A stretch of DNA of 64,000 nucleotides from Arsenophonus sp046530735 (GCA_046530735.1 JBHEQV010000009.1:41218-105217); one strand, 5' to 3'. Positions 19,128 to 30,408 are shown, counted from the stretch's first letter. Numbers and translations are program-made. The notes: generated by a model not told the origin, from the sequence alone.

Positions 19128-20077
19128 TCTAACATTTCAGCATAACGCATAACTGAGCTTCTTGCTCGTGGATTTTTGATAACTTCTATTGCTGTCGGTT
19201 TTATTTTACCTAATACTTTCAATATCGGGTTACCAATTGCTTTTAATTGCACATCGGTTAATGGTAATCTAATCAAGACTTTTGGTCCTTTACTATGCTC
19301 TCGGATGAAGCGCTTAACTAGTCTATCTTCCAATGAGTGAAAGCTAATAATGGATAGCCGTCCATGGGGTGCCAATATCTTCAATGATCCCTCTAGTGCT
19401 TTTGTTATTTCTTCCAACTCATTGTTGATATAAATACGAATTGCTTGGAACGATCGCGTTGCTGAATGCTTATGTTTCTTCTTAAACGGACTAACTTGTG
19501 CTATCAATTCTGCAAGTTGTTTTGTTCGTGTTAATGGCTCTTTTACTGAATGATGATTACGAGCCACAATCGCTTTTGCAATTCTTTTTGCAAATCGTTC
19601 TTCGCCATAAGCTTTTAATACCCAGGCTATATCTGATTCTTCCGCCTTCATTAACCATTCAGCGGCAGATTGACCTGTTGTCGGATCCATCCGCATATCT
19701 AATGGACCATCACGCATAAAAGAAAAACCTCGCTCTGGATCATCTAATTGCGGTGATGAAAGACCTAAATCAAATAGTACACCATCAATTTTGCCAATTA
19801 ATCCCTCTTCTGCAAGAAGAGTTGGTAATTGAGAAAAAGAACCATATTTAATTAAAAACCTATCATCAGTAATTATTTTTTTAGCAGCTGTCACAGCGTG
19901 TGGATCACGATCTATCGCTATCAGACGTCCTTCATTGCTTAACCGAGAGAGAATTAATTGAGAATGCCCTCCTCGGCCAAAAGTGCCATCAACATAAATG
20001 CCATTCTCTTTTATATTTAATCCATTAACTGCTTCATCAAGAAGCACACTGATATGTTTAAATTGACTGTTTACCAT
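19124..20077 (-). CDS. rsmH: 16S rRNA m4C1402 methyltransferase RsmH
   Basis: RsmH methylates N4 of C1402 in the decoding centre of 16S rRNA, using S-adenosylmethionine. It has 317 residues (E. coli 313). The SAM-binding motif VDGTFGRGGHS is near residue 30, with DRDPHAV near 58, DLGLSSPQLD near 105 and FHSLEDRLVK near 260. It starts two bases from the dead mraZ, whose remains end at 20079, and overlaps ftsL by four bases. With mraZ dead, rsmH becomes the first working gene of the dcw operon. Confidence 0.97.
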   Translation of the reverse strand: MVNSQFKHISVLLDEAVNGLNIKENGIYVDGTFGRGGHSQLILSRLSNEGRLIAIDRDPHAVTAAKKIITDDRFLIKYGSFSQLPTLLAEEGLIGKIDGVLFDLGLSSPQLDDPERGFSFMRDGPLDMRMDPTTGQSAAEWLMKAEESDIAWVLKAYGEERFAKRIAKAIVARNHHSVKEPLTRTKQLAELIAQVSPFKKKHKHSATRSFQAIRIYINNELEEITKALEGSLKILAPHGRLSIISFHSLEDRLVKRFIREHSKGPKVLIRLPLTDVQLKAIGNPILKVLGKIKPTAIEVIKNPRARSSVMRYAEMLE

Positions 20078-20078
20078 A

Positions 20079-20537
20079 TTAAATAGATAAATCCTGTAAC
20101 CGCGTTGATAATGGTTAATTTACGTTTTATTCAGCCTCAATATCTGTTTGTACTTATTGATATCAAGTCTATCTATCTCATAACTCAAATTTATTAATTT
20201 GATTAACCAGCATAACTGCCTTCTTAATTCCTCCCATATTGATAAAAGATATTAGCGAGCAAAAACGACCTGTAGTATCCATCTCATATTTACTTCCATA
20301 TCTAGATAATAAACACTGAACACGACGTTCAACCGGACTTTTAATATAAGTAGAAAGCTGTGATAATTTTTTAATAATTTCTAATTTAGGTAATGTATAA
20401 AAGTGCTAGGCATGGCTGAAAATGGTGGATGGTAAAAACCATCTGCCTTCAAGGCTTATAGTTCAATAGATCACGCATCACGTAGGTGCAAAACCATTCT
20501 TTACTATTAAGATTCACGAGTGTTGTTTAACGAACAT
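20079..20537 (-). pseudogene. mraZ: mraZ, full length but broken by stops and frameshifts
   Basis: The stretch is 459 bases, exactly the length of a 152-codon mraZ plus stop, in the right place just before rsmH. Read in pieces it aligns along the whole E. coli protein: LVNLNSK (LVNLDSK), RQMVFTI (GQMVCTI), QPCLALLY (HPCLLLY), then after a shift YTLPKLEII, KSPVERRVQ, MDTTGRF, KAVMLVNQINKFEL and finally LQDLSI. Two tryptophan positions near the end are TGA and two glutamines are TAA, and the start region has a one-base deletion. MraZ is the DNA-binding repressor of the dcw operon, so that control is lost. Damage is mostly simple substitution, so the loss looks fairly recent. Confidence 0.85.
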
Positions 20538-21149
20538 ATCTCTTCAACCCTTATATTATAAAATCATCACATTACAGTACAATTTCCTACTTATACTATA
20601 GAGTTTATGAAGGGTATGAAAATCTTGTCAAGCAACAGCCACAGAGATTTAGTATTATTTACAGAATAATATTGGAATATGATTGGATGAGTTTTCTGAC
20701 GAGTAAAAAATTAAAAATAATTAACATTATGATAAATTTAAATAAATTAATTTTTATACTTATTTTTATTGTTAAAACTTATTTTTTTGCAAAAAAAAAT
20801 GAAATAAAAACTAAATATACAATCAATTTTTCATTTTAAATTAATCTTAAAATAACACTTCGTTGATATGAATAATAATTAGTTAAACTTTCTTAAAGTT
20901 ATATACTAATAAATATATAGTAATTATTTATATCGTTAATCATATAAAGTCTACACTTTTAATAGAAAATATTCTACATTACAAAATGTACAATCTTATA
21001 GATAAATCTTAATATTCGAAATAATTTTGTTAAAATTATTTAAATAATTATTATTTATTGCTATTTGTTGATTAATTTTTAAAAAATTCGCCATTTCAAT
21101 AGCACATTTTTTTTTAAATTTGATTTAATGTTTTTAACTTAAGTTAAAT
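20538..21149. other. Non-coding AT-rich stretch upstream of dead mraZ
   Basis: About 600 bases, very AT-rich, with no frame or RNA that can be supported. In E. coli the same interval between cra and mraZ holds the main dcw promoter, so the promoter for the division cluster probably lies here, but no convincing -35/-10 pair or LexA box could be singled out by eye. Confidence 0.4.
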
Positions 21150-21705
21150 TAAACGGCTCAAGCTATCACCATCTAAGCAAATGTCACGCTGAATACCGTG
21201 TTACAGCAATGCTTAGTTTATTATTTTCACTTAAATTTGCTAATATCAGTTCTATTACTTTATCAGCAATATCTTGATGATCTTGAATAACTGATAATAC
21301 TAAACAGGTAAAAATCTAACAATTCATTATCGTTAAAAGTTGCAATCACAATATCATTTGCTAATTCTTCATTATACTTTAACATCACTTCTATTACCCT
21401 CTAATAGAAAAATAATGTGATAAAATGCTTCCGGAATTTCATTATGACTTAGTTGTTTTGTCTATAATCATTATATAGACCCTTTATTTGCATAGCTCTA
21501 TTTTCTGGCAAAATGCCTATTGCAGGATATGGTTGATGACAAAATATTATCATGACCTGATTAGTTCTCTCATCAGAGAACTACACACTTAAAATCAATG
21601 CTACTATTCAGGAAAGAAAAAAGCCTGCGTTTACTTTAGCTAAATGTTATGACATATTCGAACTTACCCTTGATAAATGAAAAAACGAGACGATACTCAT
21701 GATCG
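21150..21705 (-). pseudogene. cra: 3' remnant of cra (fruR), LacI-family regulator
   Basis: Reverse-strand pieces align with the C-terminal third of Cra, the fructose-responsive regulator of carbon flow: PEAFYHIIFLL, IEVMLKYNEELAND, VIATFNDNELLDF (E. coli IATFGDNELLDF), then IQDHQDIADKVIELILANL and a stop-ridden tail VTRYSA-HLLRW. Several frameshifts and stops separate the pieces. The N-terminal DNA-binding half is missing; an IS1595-family remnant begins at 21706, where it should continue. cra lies upstream of mraZ in E. coli too, which supports the identity. Confidence 0.75.
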
Positions 21706-22242
21706 ACTATATTAAGCAACAGTTCTTGCTAGAAATCCCTTATATTGTATGAAGAATTTACGATATAACAGTTATCATGAAAAAGTAAACAGTAATGCAG
21801 ATCAAAGAAATTCTTTTCTAACTCTCTGAAAACATAAAGCTGAATTTCATTAGTTGGTTCAGCGACAATCTGATGATATCAATTTATGAGTTGAAACAAC
21901 TCATTGCACTTTATCCTGTGTCGATATTGTCACAATGAACATGTTATCTGCTGGAATATTTATTATATGATTACAGCAATACTATTCTAAAATCCCCAAT
22001 TACAGAAAAAGATTTAACTTCTTACTAGAAGTCCTATAGTAAAACTATATCACAAGAATAAATAGTTTAGTTATCTACGATATATATTGAATATTTTGAC
22101 TTTATGAGAGTCAGAAAAACAAATAGGCATTAATTTAACAGCATTTAAATGGGGGGACGGTACTGCCTTCCTTGCTTCAACTGTAACAGCCAACATAAGT
22201 GCTTAAGTGCTATTATTGAAGCTAAAATCTCCTTAGGCAGCG
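21706..22242 (+). mobile_element. IS1595-family remnant, 5' part, cut by IS256 remnant
   Basis: Starts with a degraded terminal repeat (about 21706-21728, matching the ends of the copies at 28.3 and 55.9 kb) and then follows those copies in reverse complement: AGAAATCCCTTATA just inside the end, then the sequence around 21840-22230. No long frame survives. It stops around the codons for the family's EVDETFF block, where IS256-type sequence takes over. It sits where the front half of cra should be. Confidence 0.7.
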
Positions 22243-23516
22243 TCCAGCTTTTAGTAGACGGAAGCAGCTTCAATACCATTGAAAGGATTGTTTTCGTAAA
22301 CCATAGTGCTTTCGCACTTCGGCTTCATATTCTCACTCTCACAAAACCTAATTCAATCGAATTTGTCGTTATTATTGATACACAGTACAGCTGAGTGACG
22401 GGAAGCTATAGAATGCCAGGCGTTCTTCAGATTATTCTCCAGCTTCTTCATTCCTGATAACCTTGCCAACAAAATATCAAAAGCTTTATTAGCGGCATCA
22501 GAGCTCTCTGCCAATCAAATCTCCAGAAACTTATCTTAACTTTTAGTGTTACATGACTTTGTTGAGAGAAGCCAGTGCCATTAGTTATTTTGTGTAGTTA
22601 ATGGCATTAGTGCTAGATGTGCAGGAATATCTTGGTATTGAATTACAAAAACTAAGAAACCAGGCTTTATTTAGAAAGCCTTGGAGATACGATTAAGTTC
22701 CGCACGCTTACAAGCTATTGAGAAGTTTAGCCGATTCACTTCTGACTTTAGATAACTAGCTTTGACTGAAACAAGCTCCTTATATTCATCCTCAGTGACG
22801 TTGATAATAAGCAGAAGAAAAGGAGATCAGTTTGACTGACAGGAGACGGGTATATACCATCATTGATTCAGAAATAAACGTAGCGCATATCGCTTAAATC
22901 ACGCAGTCACTCAATTGACGATGCTATTCAAGCCATAGCTGTTTAATCTGCTGATGGCCCAAGTAGCAAACCATGTGCTCTTTATACCAAGAAATCTCCC
23001 AAGAGGAGAGGTTCGTAAAATCTCCTATGGAGATGCCTAACAGCTACCAACCCATGGCAGGAACTCTTTGTAGCTTATTCGTAGACTTTAAATAAGTCAA
23101 CAGCAAGGAGCCTGTTGAAGCATATTCTGTTGTTGCTAAGGGGGTTTCCCCCCTGGAGAATCTTAGAGAATTTAGTCTCAACATGCCAAAATACTCATTT
23201 TTATATGCTTCGCTGTAGAAAAAATCATTACGGTCGTCGTGGGAGGATTCCTCTCGAGTGCTACCAAATGTAGCGTTCATCATGCTCTTGCAGTATGGCT
23301 TCGAGCTCCATCAATAGCGGTGCTGTCAGCTATCTGACATTATTACGGATAAGTTAATGTAATGGATCACAGGTAATATCTAATTTTGCGTCTACCTCTC
23401 TATAGAGTAGACTTTTCATGACATATTATCTCTCTGTTGTTGTAATTATTTACAAAATCAATCAGCAGGATATGGTACCATCTTCGAAACCTCATATACC
23501 AGAGATAAGTATAACT
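22243..23516 (-). mobile_element. IS256-family remnant, left end missing
   Basis: Decayed copy of the dispersed IS256-family element of this window. The right end (about 23494-23516) keeps the inverted repeat whose outward reading is GAGTTATTAGCAAATTTGGTGTA in consensus; the left 120 or so bases are absent. Pieces of a Mutator-type transposase can be read on the minus strand, but stops and frameshifts are everywhere. The small open frames inside (for example 23044-23283) are not genes. Confidence 0.75.
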
Positions 23517-23639
23517 TAAATTTATTTTAATATCCTAAAACACGATCAGTAAAACCTTTATAGAAGTATTAAATTTTAATATTTCATTATTAACAGTGAT
23601 AATCAAAATCTTTGTACTACGCACTATTATTACGATTGA

Positions 23640-24140
23640 TATCATAAGCGGTAGCTTTTTATCTTTAATTGAGCTTACATAACTCATCAGTAATCAAGGT
23701 GATCTCAATGATATTTTTATACAGAGAATAAATGGGAGCATTACTAATGTTTATTGCTGCTCTCTCTTATTCTCTATATGTTGTAAAAAAGCATTAGTAA
23801 TCCTATTACCCAATGTTTGATAATCATTTTATATCTAAATTACCTTTAATATAATTCTACTATTTCCTAACTTTCTACTAGTTAAAACAGTAGAAATTAC
23901 AGCAGCAAATATTAATTTAATCCTAGTTGTCCGTATTGACCGCCCTTTCTGATTGCATCTTATTATGGATCCAAGGTGGATTTTAACTTGTTGCTAATAT
24001 AACCTCAATATTTATAAATCTATATCATCGGTATTTACTGCTATTATCACTGTATTATTTTTAAATGAAAATCTATAGTTGTCATTCAATTATTAGTAGT
24101 GTAATGTTATTTAGTGTTGTATTAGCGCAACAATTACGAA
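23640..24140 (+). pseudogene. Remnant of a DMT/EamA-family transporter (C-terminal half)
   Basis: Plus-strand pieces read GALLMFIAALSYSLYVV at about 23730, LLWIQGGF-LVANITSIFINL at about 23965-24015 and SVFTAIITVLFLNENL at about 24028-24075. These match the sixth, ninth and tenth membrane-segment region of drug/metabolite transporters (GLLLALLAALSWALY, VFTALLGVLFLGE). Stops and frame changes break it throughout. The substrate cannot be guessed. It faces fabB tail to tail. Confidence 0.6.
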
Positions 24141-24227
24141 TCTTCAACGCAACTTTTTAATCATTATCGACATATAATAATAAAAATAACAATAACTTAT
24201 TAAGTAGATTGGTTTTATTATAAAAAA

Positions 24228-25448
24228 TTACGAATAATATTTACTCATTACTAATGAAGCATTAGTTCCACCAAAACCAAAACTATTTGACATTACCGTA
24301 TTTAATTTTTTATTAGTCAGTTGCGTAACAATATTTATTGTTTTTGCTTTTTCATCCAAATTATCAATATTAATGCTTGGAGAAATAAATCCATGTTCTA
24401 GCATTAATAAACTATAAATAACTTCATGTACCCCAGCCGCACCCAGAGAATGGCCAGTCATTGACTTAGTAGCTGAAATCGCTGGCGTATTGATACCAAA
24501 CACTTCAATAATCGCTTCTAGCTCTTTTGTATCTCCAACTGGCGTTGAAGTGCCATGAGTATTGATATAATCAACTTGATTGATATTAGCCGATGCCATT
24601 TTTATACACCGCACCGCCCCTTCACCTGACGGGGCAACCATATCATAACCGTCTGAAGTCGCTCCATAACCAACAATTTCAGCATAAATATTGGCGCCAC
24701 GTGCCAAAGCATGCTCTAATTCTTCTACCACAACCATACCACCGCCACCAGCGATCACAAAACCATCCCGATCCTTGTCATAGGTACGTGAAGCTTTTTC
24801 TGGTGTTGCATTATATTTAGTAGATAATGCCCCCATTGCGTCAAATTCACAGGTTAATTCCCAGCTTAGTTCTTCACCGCCGCCAGCAAATATAACATCC
24901 TGTTTACCTAACTGAATCAACTCAACTGCATGGCCAATACAGTGCGCTGAAGTTGAACAAGCAGAGCTAATAGAATAATTAACGCCCTTAATTTTAAACG
25001 GGGTGGCTAAACAAGCTGAGATACCAGAAGCCATTGCTTTGGTTACCATATAGGGTCCAACACCACGTAATCCTTTGGTACGCATACCATCAGAACCAGC
25101 TACTTGATTACGGGGTGAACCGCCACCAGAGCCAGCAATTAAACCGGTGCGAATATTTGAGATCTGCTCTTCTGTAAGTTTAGCGTCCTGAACAGCCTCT
25201 TTCATCGCCAGGTAGGCATAAATTGAGCAATCACTCATAAAACGAAGAATTTTGCGGTCAATCTTTTGTTTAATATCATCTTCCGTCAGCTGAATATTAC
25301 CCCAGATATGGCTGCGTAAACCCATTTTTTTAAATTCTTCTGAAAATCTGATGCCAGAACGACCCATTTTCAGGGAAGCTAGTACTTCTTGCTGGTTGTT
25401 ACCTATGCTAGAGACAATACCCAGACCAGTGATGACTGTACGCTTCAT
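24228..25448 (-). CDS. fabB: 3-oxoacyl-[acyl-carrier-protein] synthase I
   Basis: FabB condenses malonyl-ACP with acyl-ACP and is needed for unsaturated fatty-acid synthesis. It has 406 residues, the same as E. coli. The active-site Cys is in ISSACSTSAHC (about 163), the two histidines in THGTSTPVGD (about 298) and TGHSLGAAG (about 333), and the C-terminal SFGFGGTNAS loop is complete. GAGG lies upstream of the ATG. It stands alone between dead genes: a DMT transporter behind it and mnmC, its divergent neighbour in E. coli, in front. Confidence 0.97.
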   Translation of the reverse strand: MKRTVITGLGIVSSIGNNQQEVLASLKMGRSGIRFSEEFKKMGLRSHIWGNIQLTEDDIKQKIDRKILRFMSDCSIYAYLAMKEAVQDAKLTEEQISNIRTGLIAGSGGGSPRNQVAGSDGMRTKGLRGVGPYMVTKAMASGISACLATPFKIKGVNYSISSACSTSAHCIGHAVELIQLGKQDVIFAGGGEELSWELTCEFDAMGALSTKYNATPEKASRTYDKDRDGFVIAGGGGMVVVEELEHALARGANIYAEIVGYGATSDGYDMVAPSGEGAVRCIKMASANINQVDYINTHGTSTPVGDTKELEAIIEVFGINTPAISATKSMTGHSLGAAGVHEVIYSLLMLEHGFISPSINIDNLDEKAKTINIVTQLTNKKLNTVMSNSFGFGGTNASLVMSKYYS

Positions 25449-25649
25449 TGATTATATTACCTCATAGTCAAAATTTATTTACTGGGAGCTTAGTTCATTA
25501 TTTTAGCTTACACTTATAAGCTGAACAAGCCAGATCAGGTAAAATTATAGAAAATATTAGCTTTATTCACTTTTATATTTTTAGCAAAAACTAAATTATA
25601 CTCAAGTTAAATTCCTTAGAATTAGCTTATTATTTAATCTATTGTAGAT

Positions 25650-26796
25650 AATTTTATTAATATAAATTAGATCAACCAAGCTAAATTAAGATAAAATGAG
25701 AAAGATATCTCTATTTTTTAACACTTTGATTCATGTTTAGGTTTCTAATTAAAATGATTTAAAAGAATCCTGATATGTTTCTTAGCTAGAAATCAATTGC
25801 AAATCAGTTTTCACTCACTAATCTAATAATAGGTTATTGAAAAACCGGTTTTGGTAACTAGATTAAATTTTATAACAGTCTGTTAATTATTTATGCAATT
25901 CTGCTAACAAACGCCGAAAAACTAGTTATAAATTTTATACTATATAAGTTTTGAAAAACATCTCTTGTCCATTATTGATTTATTAAGAGTTCGTCAATAT
26001 GCTCGCTGAGCTTGTTGCTTTTTATAAATAAATTTATTAACAATAACCTCAATTGTTATCGGGTTGTCATAAAATAGTTATAAACTGAGAGAATCATTCT
26101 CCATCTCTAGCTTGGAGATATAAATATATATATTTATTTTAATTAAAATCTTATTTTTAATAAAATAACTATTTGGTTTTTTTTAGATAGTTTTTCTCCA
26201 GCTAAAAATCCTTCAAATGTGCAGCAAGCAACTGTTCACTACAATAGTAATTAAGCACATGATAGCTGTATTTTTCATATTTCACTTCTGTTTGTATTGT
26301 CTATAGTGGATTAGAGAAGCCGGTTTTCAAGTAAAAAATAAAAAGTTTTGGCTACAAAAACATGAAATGTTTAGTCAGTTAATTACCTGTAAGCCGTAGC
26401 TTCTACCCCAATAACCCCTGATTCGATTAATAAACTAGATCTACAACCAATGAATATTGCTATTTTTGGTAAAAGAGCGGTATTTACAACTATCATGATC
26501 GGGCCCATCTCCTCTCATTACGTAGAGAGAATCAGGTAACTTTATCTGTTAAGATAACATATAGCGTGGAACAAAAAACTTTCAATAATAGTCAAGATGC
26601 ATTTTTATTTATTAAAATAACCGGAACGTCGCCTATCATGGATAGAATATTTTTATTACCGTTTTTATTTTTGTAAAATGCTATTATACTCAATTTCAAC
26701 GATTATCCATTGTCTTTAAACATGATTGGGACGGTTTAGTACAGTTAGTTTATAATATAAAAGCTTATAAAAAATTGGCTATCTGATTTTGCACGA
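25650..26796 (+). pseudogene. mnmC: Remnant of mnmC, 5' and middle part
   Basis: Divergent from fabB as in E. coli. From about 26050 the plus strand reads CYRVVIK-L-TERIILHL-LGDIN (E. coli [21 protein letters not shown], with Trp as TAG), then NKITIWFFLDSFSPAKNP (VDAWFLDGFAPAKNP) and TSVCIVYSGLEKPVFK-KIKSFGYKNMKC (TSAGFVRRGLQDAGF...FGRKREMLC), followed by NIAIFGK at the start of the FAD domain. The remaining domain is cut off by IS256 at 26797. MnmC finishes the mnm5 modification of tRNA wobble uridines. The first 400 bases are too decayed to align, so the 5' limit is estimated from length. Confidence 0.75.
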
Positions 26797-28008
26797 GAGT
26801 TGTTAGCAAATTTGGTGTATCCCTTGTAGGGATATGGTTCATTCTAATACTTCGTGAATCTATTTCATCCTTAAATCAGATATTCCTTACCACCAGGATC
26901 AGCAAGATAAAAACGATTAGCCAGTCCTCTCCTATTCATCGCTGTAGAGGATACTTATCCTGATAACTTTACCAACAAAACATTAAAAAGCTTTATTAGA
27001 AACATCGCGGTTCTCTCTTGCTAGCTAAATCTCCCGCATCTCAACTCTTAACTTTTCATTGCATGCGTTTGTGGAGTAAAAACAGAATATGAGCTGTTTT
27101 ATGTACCCAACAGGAGATTGGTGCTGAGTATTCTGGAATATCTTTGCTATTTTTTTTTCAAAAACTAATCACAGTATCCTGTATGAATCTCTTGGGAGGA
27201 TATGGTTAAACTCGTATTTCCAAGGCATCTAGAAGTTAGGTCCAGTTTATTTCTAACTCTCAATAAGCATCTTCAACTACAACGAGCTCCTTACGTTCAT
27301 GTGCAGTGACACGTCAATAATAAGCAGCAGCTAAAGGCAATCATCTTGACTAAAAAAGCGGTATATGTCATCATTGATTCAGAAATAAATTTAATGCGTA
27401 TCGCTTAATTACGCAGTCTATCATTTCCTATGTTCTTAAAGCTATTGCTTTTTTATTCTGTTGACAGTGCTAGAAGAGAGAGATCATCTACTTCTCATCA
27501 AGAAAACAGCTCAAGGCTTCGTGAAATTAGTAGTGAATATGACTCTGGAGATACTAGAAGTAATTCTTCGCCGCTTTGCACGCCTTAAATAAGGTAATAT
27601 CAAGGAGCTTCAGAAGACTACTCCCTCCGTTGCAATATCCCTTGACTTTAAATACTTTACTTTAAGTACTTTAATCTCAATATTCCTAATATCAGTCTGT
27701 ATGATTCTCTGTGCTAAATAACCGTTACGGTTGAGGGATGGTTGCCGTCGAGAAAGAAGCGTTGATAGTATGATGATCAAGCACATGGTTTCAAGCTTCA
27801 CCTTAATAGCAGTGCTATCAGATCCTCCTGTCAGCATTACAGATGCCTTCATGCAAGGGATCTGAGGTAATATCTTATTTTATGGATACTTGTAAAAGTA
27901 GAATTTTCATTCTATATCATCTTTATATTCTTTAAATTATCTACGAAATAAATCAGCAGGATACGCCAGAATCTCAAAACTCCATACATTAAGAAATGAG
28001 CATAACTC
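26797..28008 (-). mobile_element. IS256-family remnant with both ends
   Basis: 1.2 kb, bounded by imperfect inverted repeats: GAGTTGTTAGCAAATTTGG at 26797 and its partner ending 28008. The minus strand near 27720 reads NRNGYLAQRIIQTDIRNIEIKVLKVK, which matches (in parts) the RNGYLPERxIQTGIGxVxVKVPKVR block of IS256/Mutator transposases. Stops and shifts destroy the frame. No matching target duplication is visible beside the two ends. Confidence 0.8.
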
Positions 28009-28333
28009 AATTCTATTGGTAACACATTAGAATAAATTTGTGCAATATATGTACCATATTAAGATTAGCAAAAATATTCTTCATTAAAATATTAAAGTTA
28101 TAAATGAACTAATTTTAATTATATTCTGACGTAACTGATTTAAGTTTCCTTAAAGAAACTTTTGATTGTAAAATGCGACGGGCTAAAACTAGATAAAGGA
28201 GGTTAAAGTATTAAACATTACTGCCCAGTAAGCCGAGTTTAACCTACTGTCTTTAATAACCTCATCATGACCTGTGATATAAAATGATAGGTACCATTAA
28301 ACCGTTACCAGAATAGAAATAAAAAAATTTAAT
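28009..28333. other. Unassigned stretch between IS256 and IS1595 remnants
   Basis: 325 bases with no recognisable gene. It may be decayed remains of whatever followed mnmC, but no protein similarity could be supported on either strand. Confidence 0.3.
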
Positions 28334-29357
28334 ACTATGTTTACAAAAGTTATTACCCTGCTTGCAGAGTAATTTGTATCCACGTCTGTATTTTAATTGT
28401 TGTAGATTGAACAATATTCTTCAGGCTAGATAATTTAGTAAATAAAAGCTTTACACTATAAAATCTACTCAGTCATCTTTTAATTAATTGATATAACTGT
28501 TCACAGTTTCAATGTAGAATTCATTTTATTAATAACTCTTTGATTACTAACATTATTAATCGATAGTTGATAATTTCATGGTCGTTGGCAAAATTTTCTA
28601 CTATTTAGCTCAATTCGAACTAAGCATGAACTCTGATCGATGATTGTTTAAAGAAAATGGCTAACATATTCTAATTAAACTTTTCAAGAATCTTATGCTT
28701 ACATAGTTCTTGTCGATATAAGGTGATTAAAGCCACAATTTGTTCTTTTCTTTTATTTCTTCCTCTCCCATATTTCTAGCTTTCCTATGTGGAATATAAT
28801 GCTTTTCTTTAAAGGATTTATGGAAAAATGTTTCATCGACTTCAATAAATACCACTTAGTGCACTTAAGTTGACTCTATTACTGTTGAAGCAAGGAAACA
28901 GGATGCCATCTAAATGCTGTTTTAAATCAATACTTATTTGTTTTATTCACTCCCGTAAAGTTAAGCTATTCAACATATATAGAAAATAACTGAACCTTTA
29001 TCTTTATAATGTAGTTTCGCAAGAGGACTTCCAGTATAATTATTAAATATTTTCCTGAAATTAGGGGATTTTGCAACGATATCGCTGTAACCCTAATGAA
29101 CTTGTTTCCAGCAGAAATCATGTTTAGTATGATAACATGAGCAGAATAAAGCAAAATCAGTTGCTTCAACACATGAATCGATATCATCAGATTATCTCTA
29201 AATCAACTAATGAGATGCAGTTTTATGTTTAGTTGATAAGAAGTGAGGATAGAATCTCTTTTATCTATATCATGAGTTGCTTTTTATTGCAACCGCTATA
29301 GCGAAAACCCTTCATAATAGTATTAGGAATTTATACTAACAAACTGTGCAAATATAG
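28334..29357 (-). mobile_element. IS1595-family remnant, near full length
   Basis: 1.0 kb with degraded terminal repeats at 28334 (ACTATGTTTACAAAAGTTATT) and ending 29357. The minus strand reads LKTAFRW (cf. the family's TAFRWRHRFL) and then FIEVDETFFHKSFKEKHYIP, the EVDETFF...SFKG block of IS1595-type (DDE) transposases, in one short frame before breaking up. The right end touches the 5' end of an IS481 remnant with no spacer. Confidence 0.75.
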
Positions 29358-30165
29358 TCTGATAATTACAGCTATATTCCCTATCGTTTAGCGATGGGAC
29401 CCGGACTCTGTTCGCCACGCACTTAGGAGAGCCGTAGTTACTTTTGCTACGAAAAACATTTTTTCCTTTTCTACAATCTACCAGAAGAGTTCGTCCTCCC
29501 GTACACGAATCCTAAAACTCGCTCTATCTCGATCTGATCTAGATTGCTGTTTATGCAGATATAAACAGTAATTTGCGTGAGCTGAGGTAGGAAAACCATG
29601 AAGCTGAAACATCAATGGGTTTAAAATTATGAGCCTGATTATCTTGCGTAGATTGAAATATTTTCTGCAAATACCAAACGAAATTTCACGATATTATTTT
29701 GTAGGTATAATATCATGGCACTCGATAGGGTTTTATCCGTCTACTCAAAGGCAAGAACCGTGGTTAATGATGAACTCTTTTTACGTGATCTTAATCGAAC
29801 ATATTTCATGGTTATTTATTGGATACTTATAGAAAATAGCAAAGAACTTAGAGACCATCTTTACTTTGTAAAAATATTCAGCTACCGGAAAACGGAATTC
29901 CACTGTTTATGTATATAGATTAGTATAGAGACAGGCCTAGCCGCCTGAGATATCCTTAAATGAATGATATAATCGAAAGATTTAATGGACGTATAGAAGA
30001 TGCAGCTGCAAAACCATCATCTTAATTATAGTTAAGAGCTTGAGATCACCCTACATTAATATATTTACTGTACAATCAAGAATTGTCCCAATCAGCATTG
30101 AGTAGTAAAACTTTAATTACTGTTTATAAAAGATTGATTCAAAGCTAAACTTAATTTTTCAAAAA
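29358..30165 (+). mobile_element. IS481-family remnant
   Basis: Plus-strand pieces follow an IS481 transposase: ALSRSDLDCCLCRYKQ at about 29520 (family ALSRSAIHRCLKRHG), VVNDELFLRDL near 29765, MNDIIERFNGRIEDA near 29960, and YNQELSQSALSSKTL near 30075, the family's C-terminal LYNQxLPQSALxxKTP block. The middle is partly deleted and stops are frequent. Its 5' end directly abuts the IS1595 remnant at 29357. Confidence 0.75.
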
Positions 30166-30370
30166 AATTATACTATCTATCTTCCTAGAAGTGAAAATTA
30201 AGTACCCAAAAACTTTAACAACTTATTTAATCTGTTTATTAAAAACTAAATTTTCTATTGAACAAACTCATTTAGACTCAACAAACTGATTATTCTGTTA
30301 GATAAGATTGTTGCGGCATGAGAGATAAACTACGGCGCCTGATGACATTCACTCACAGTGAATGATTTCT

Positions 30371-30394
30371 AAAAAAATAAACAGTATTACTGTT
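30371..30394 (-). terminator. Likely terminator of nrdAB-yfaE
   Basis: On the minus strand AACAGT-AAT-ACTGTT is followed by TATTTTTTT, a short stem with a T run, 15 bases after the yfaE stop. Confidence 0.55.
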
Positions 30395-30408
30395 GGCACC
30401 TAATGATA

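Noticed and set aside
22149..22394. An 81-codon plus-strand frame across the IS1595/IS256 junction
   Set aside because: It spans two different dead elements and changes character midway; a chance opening.
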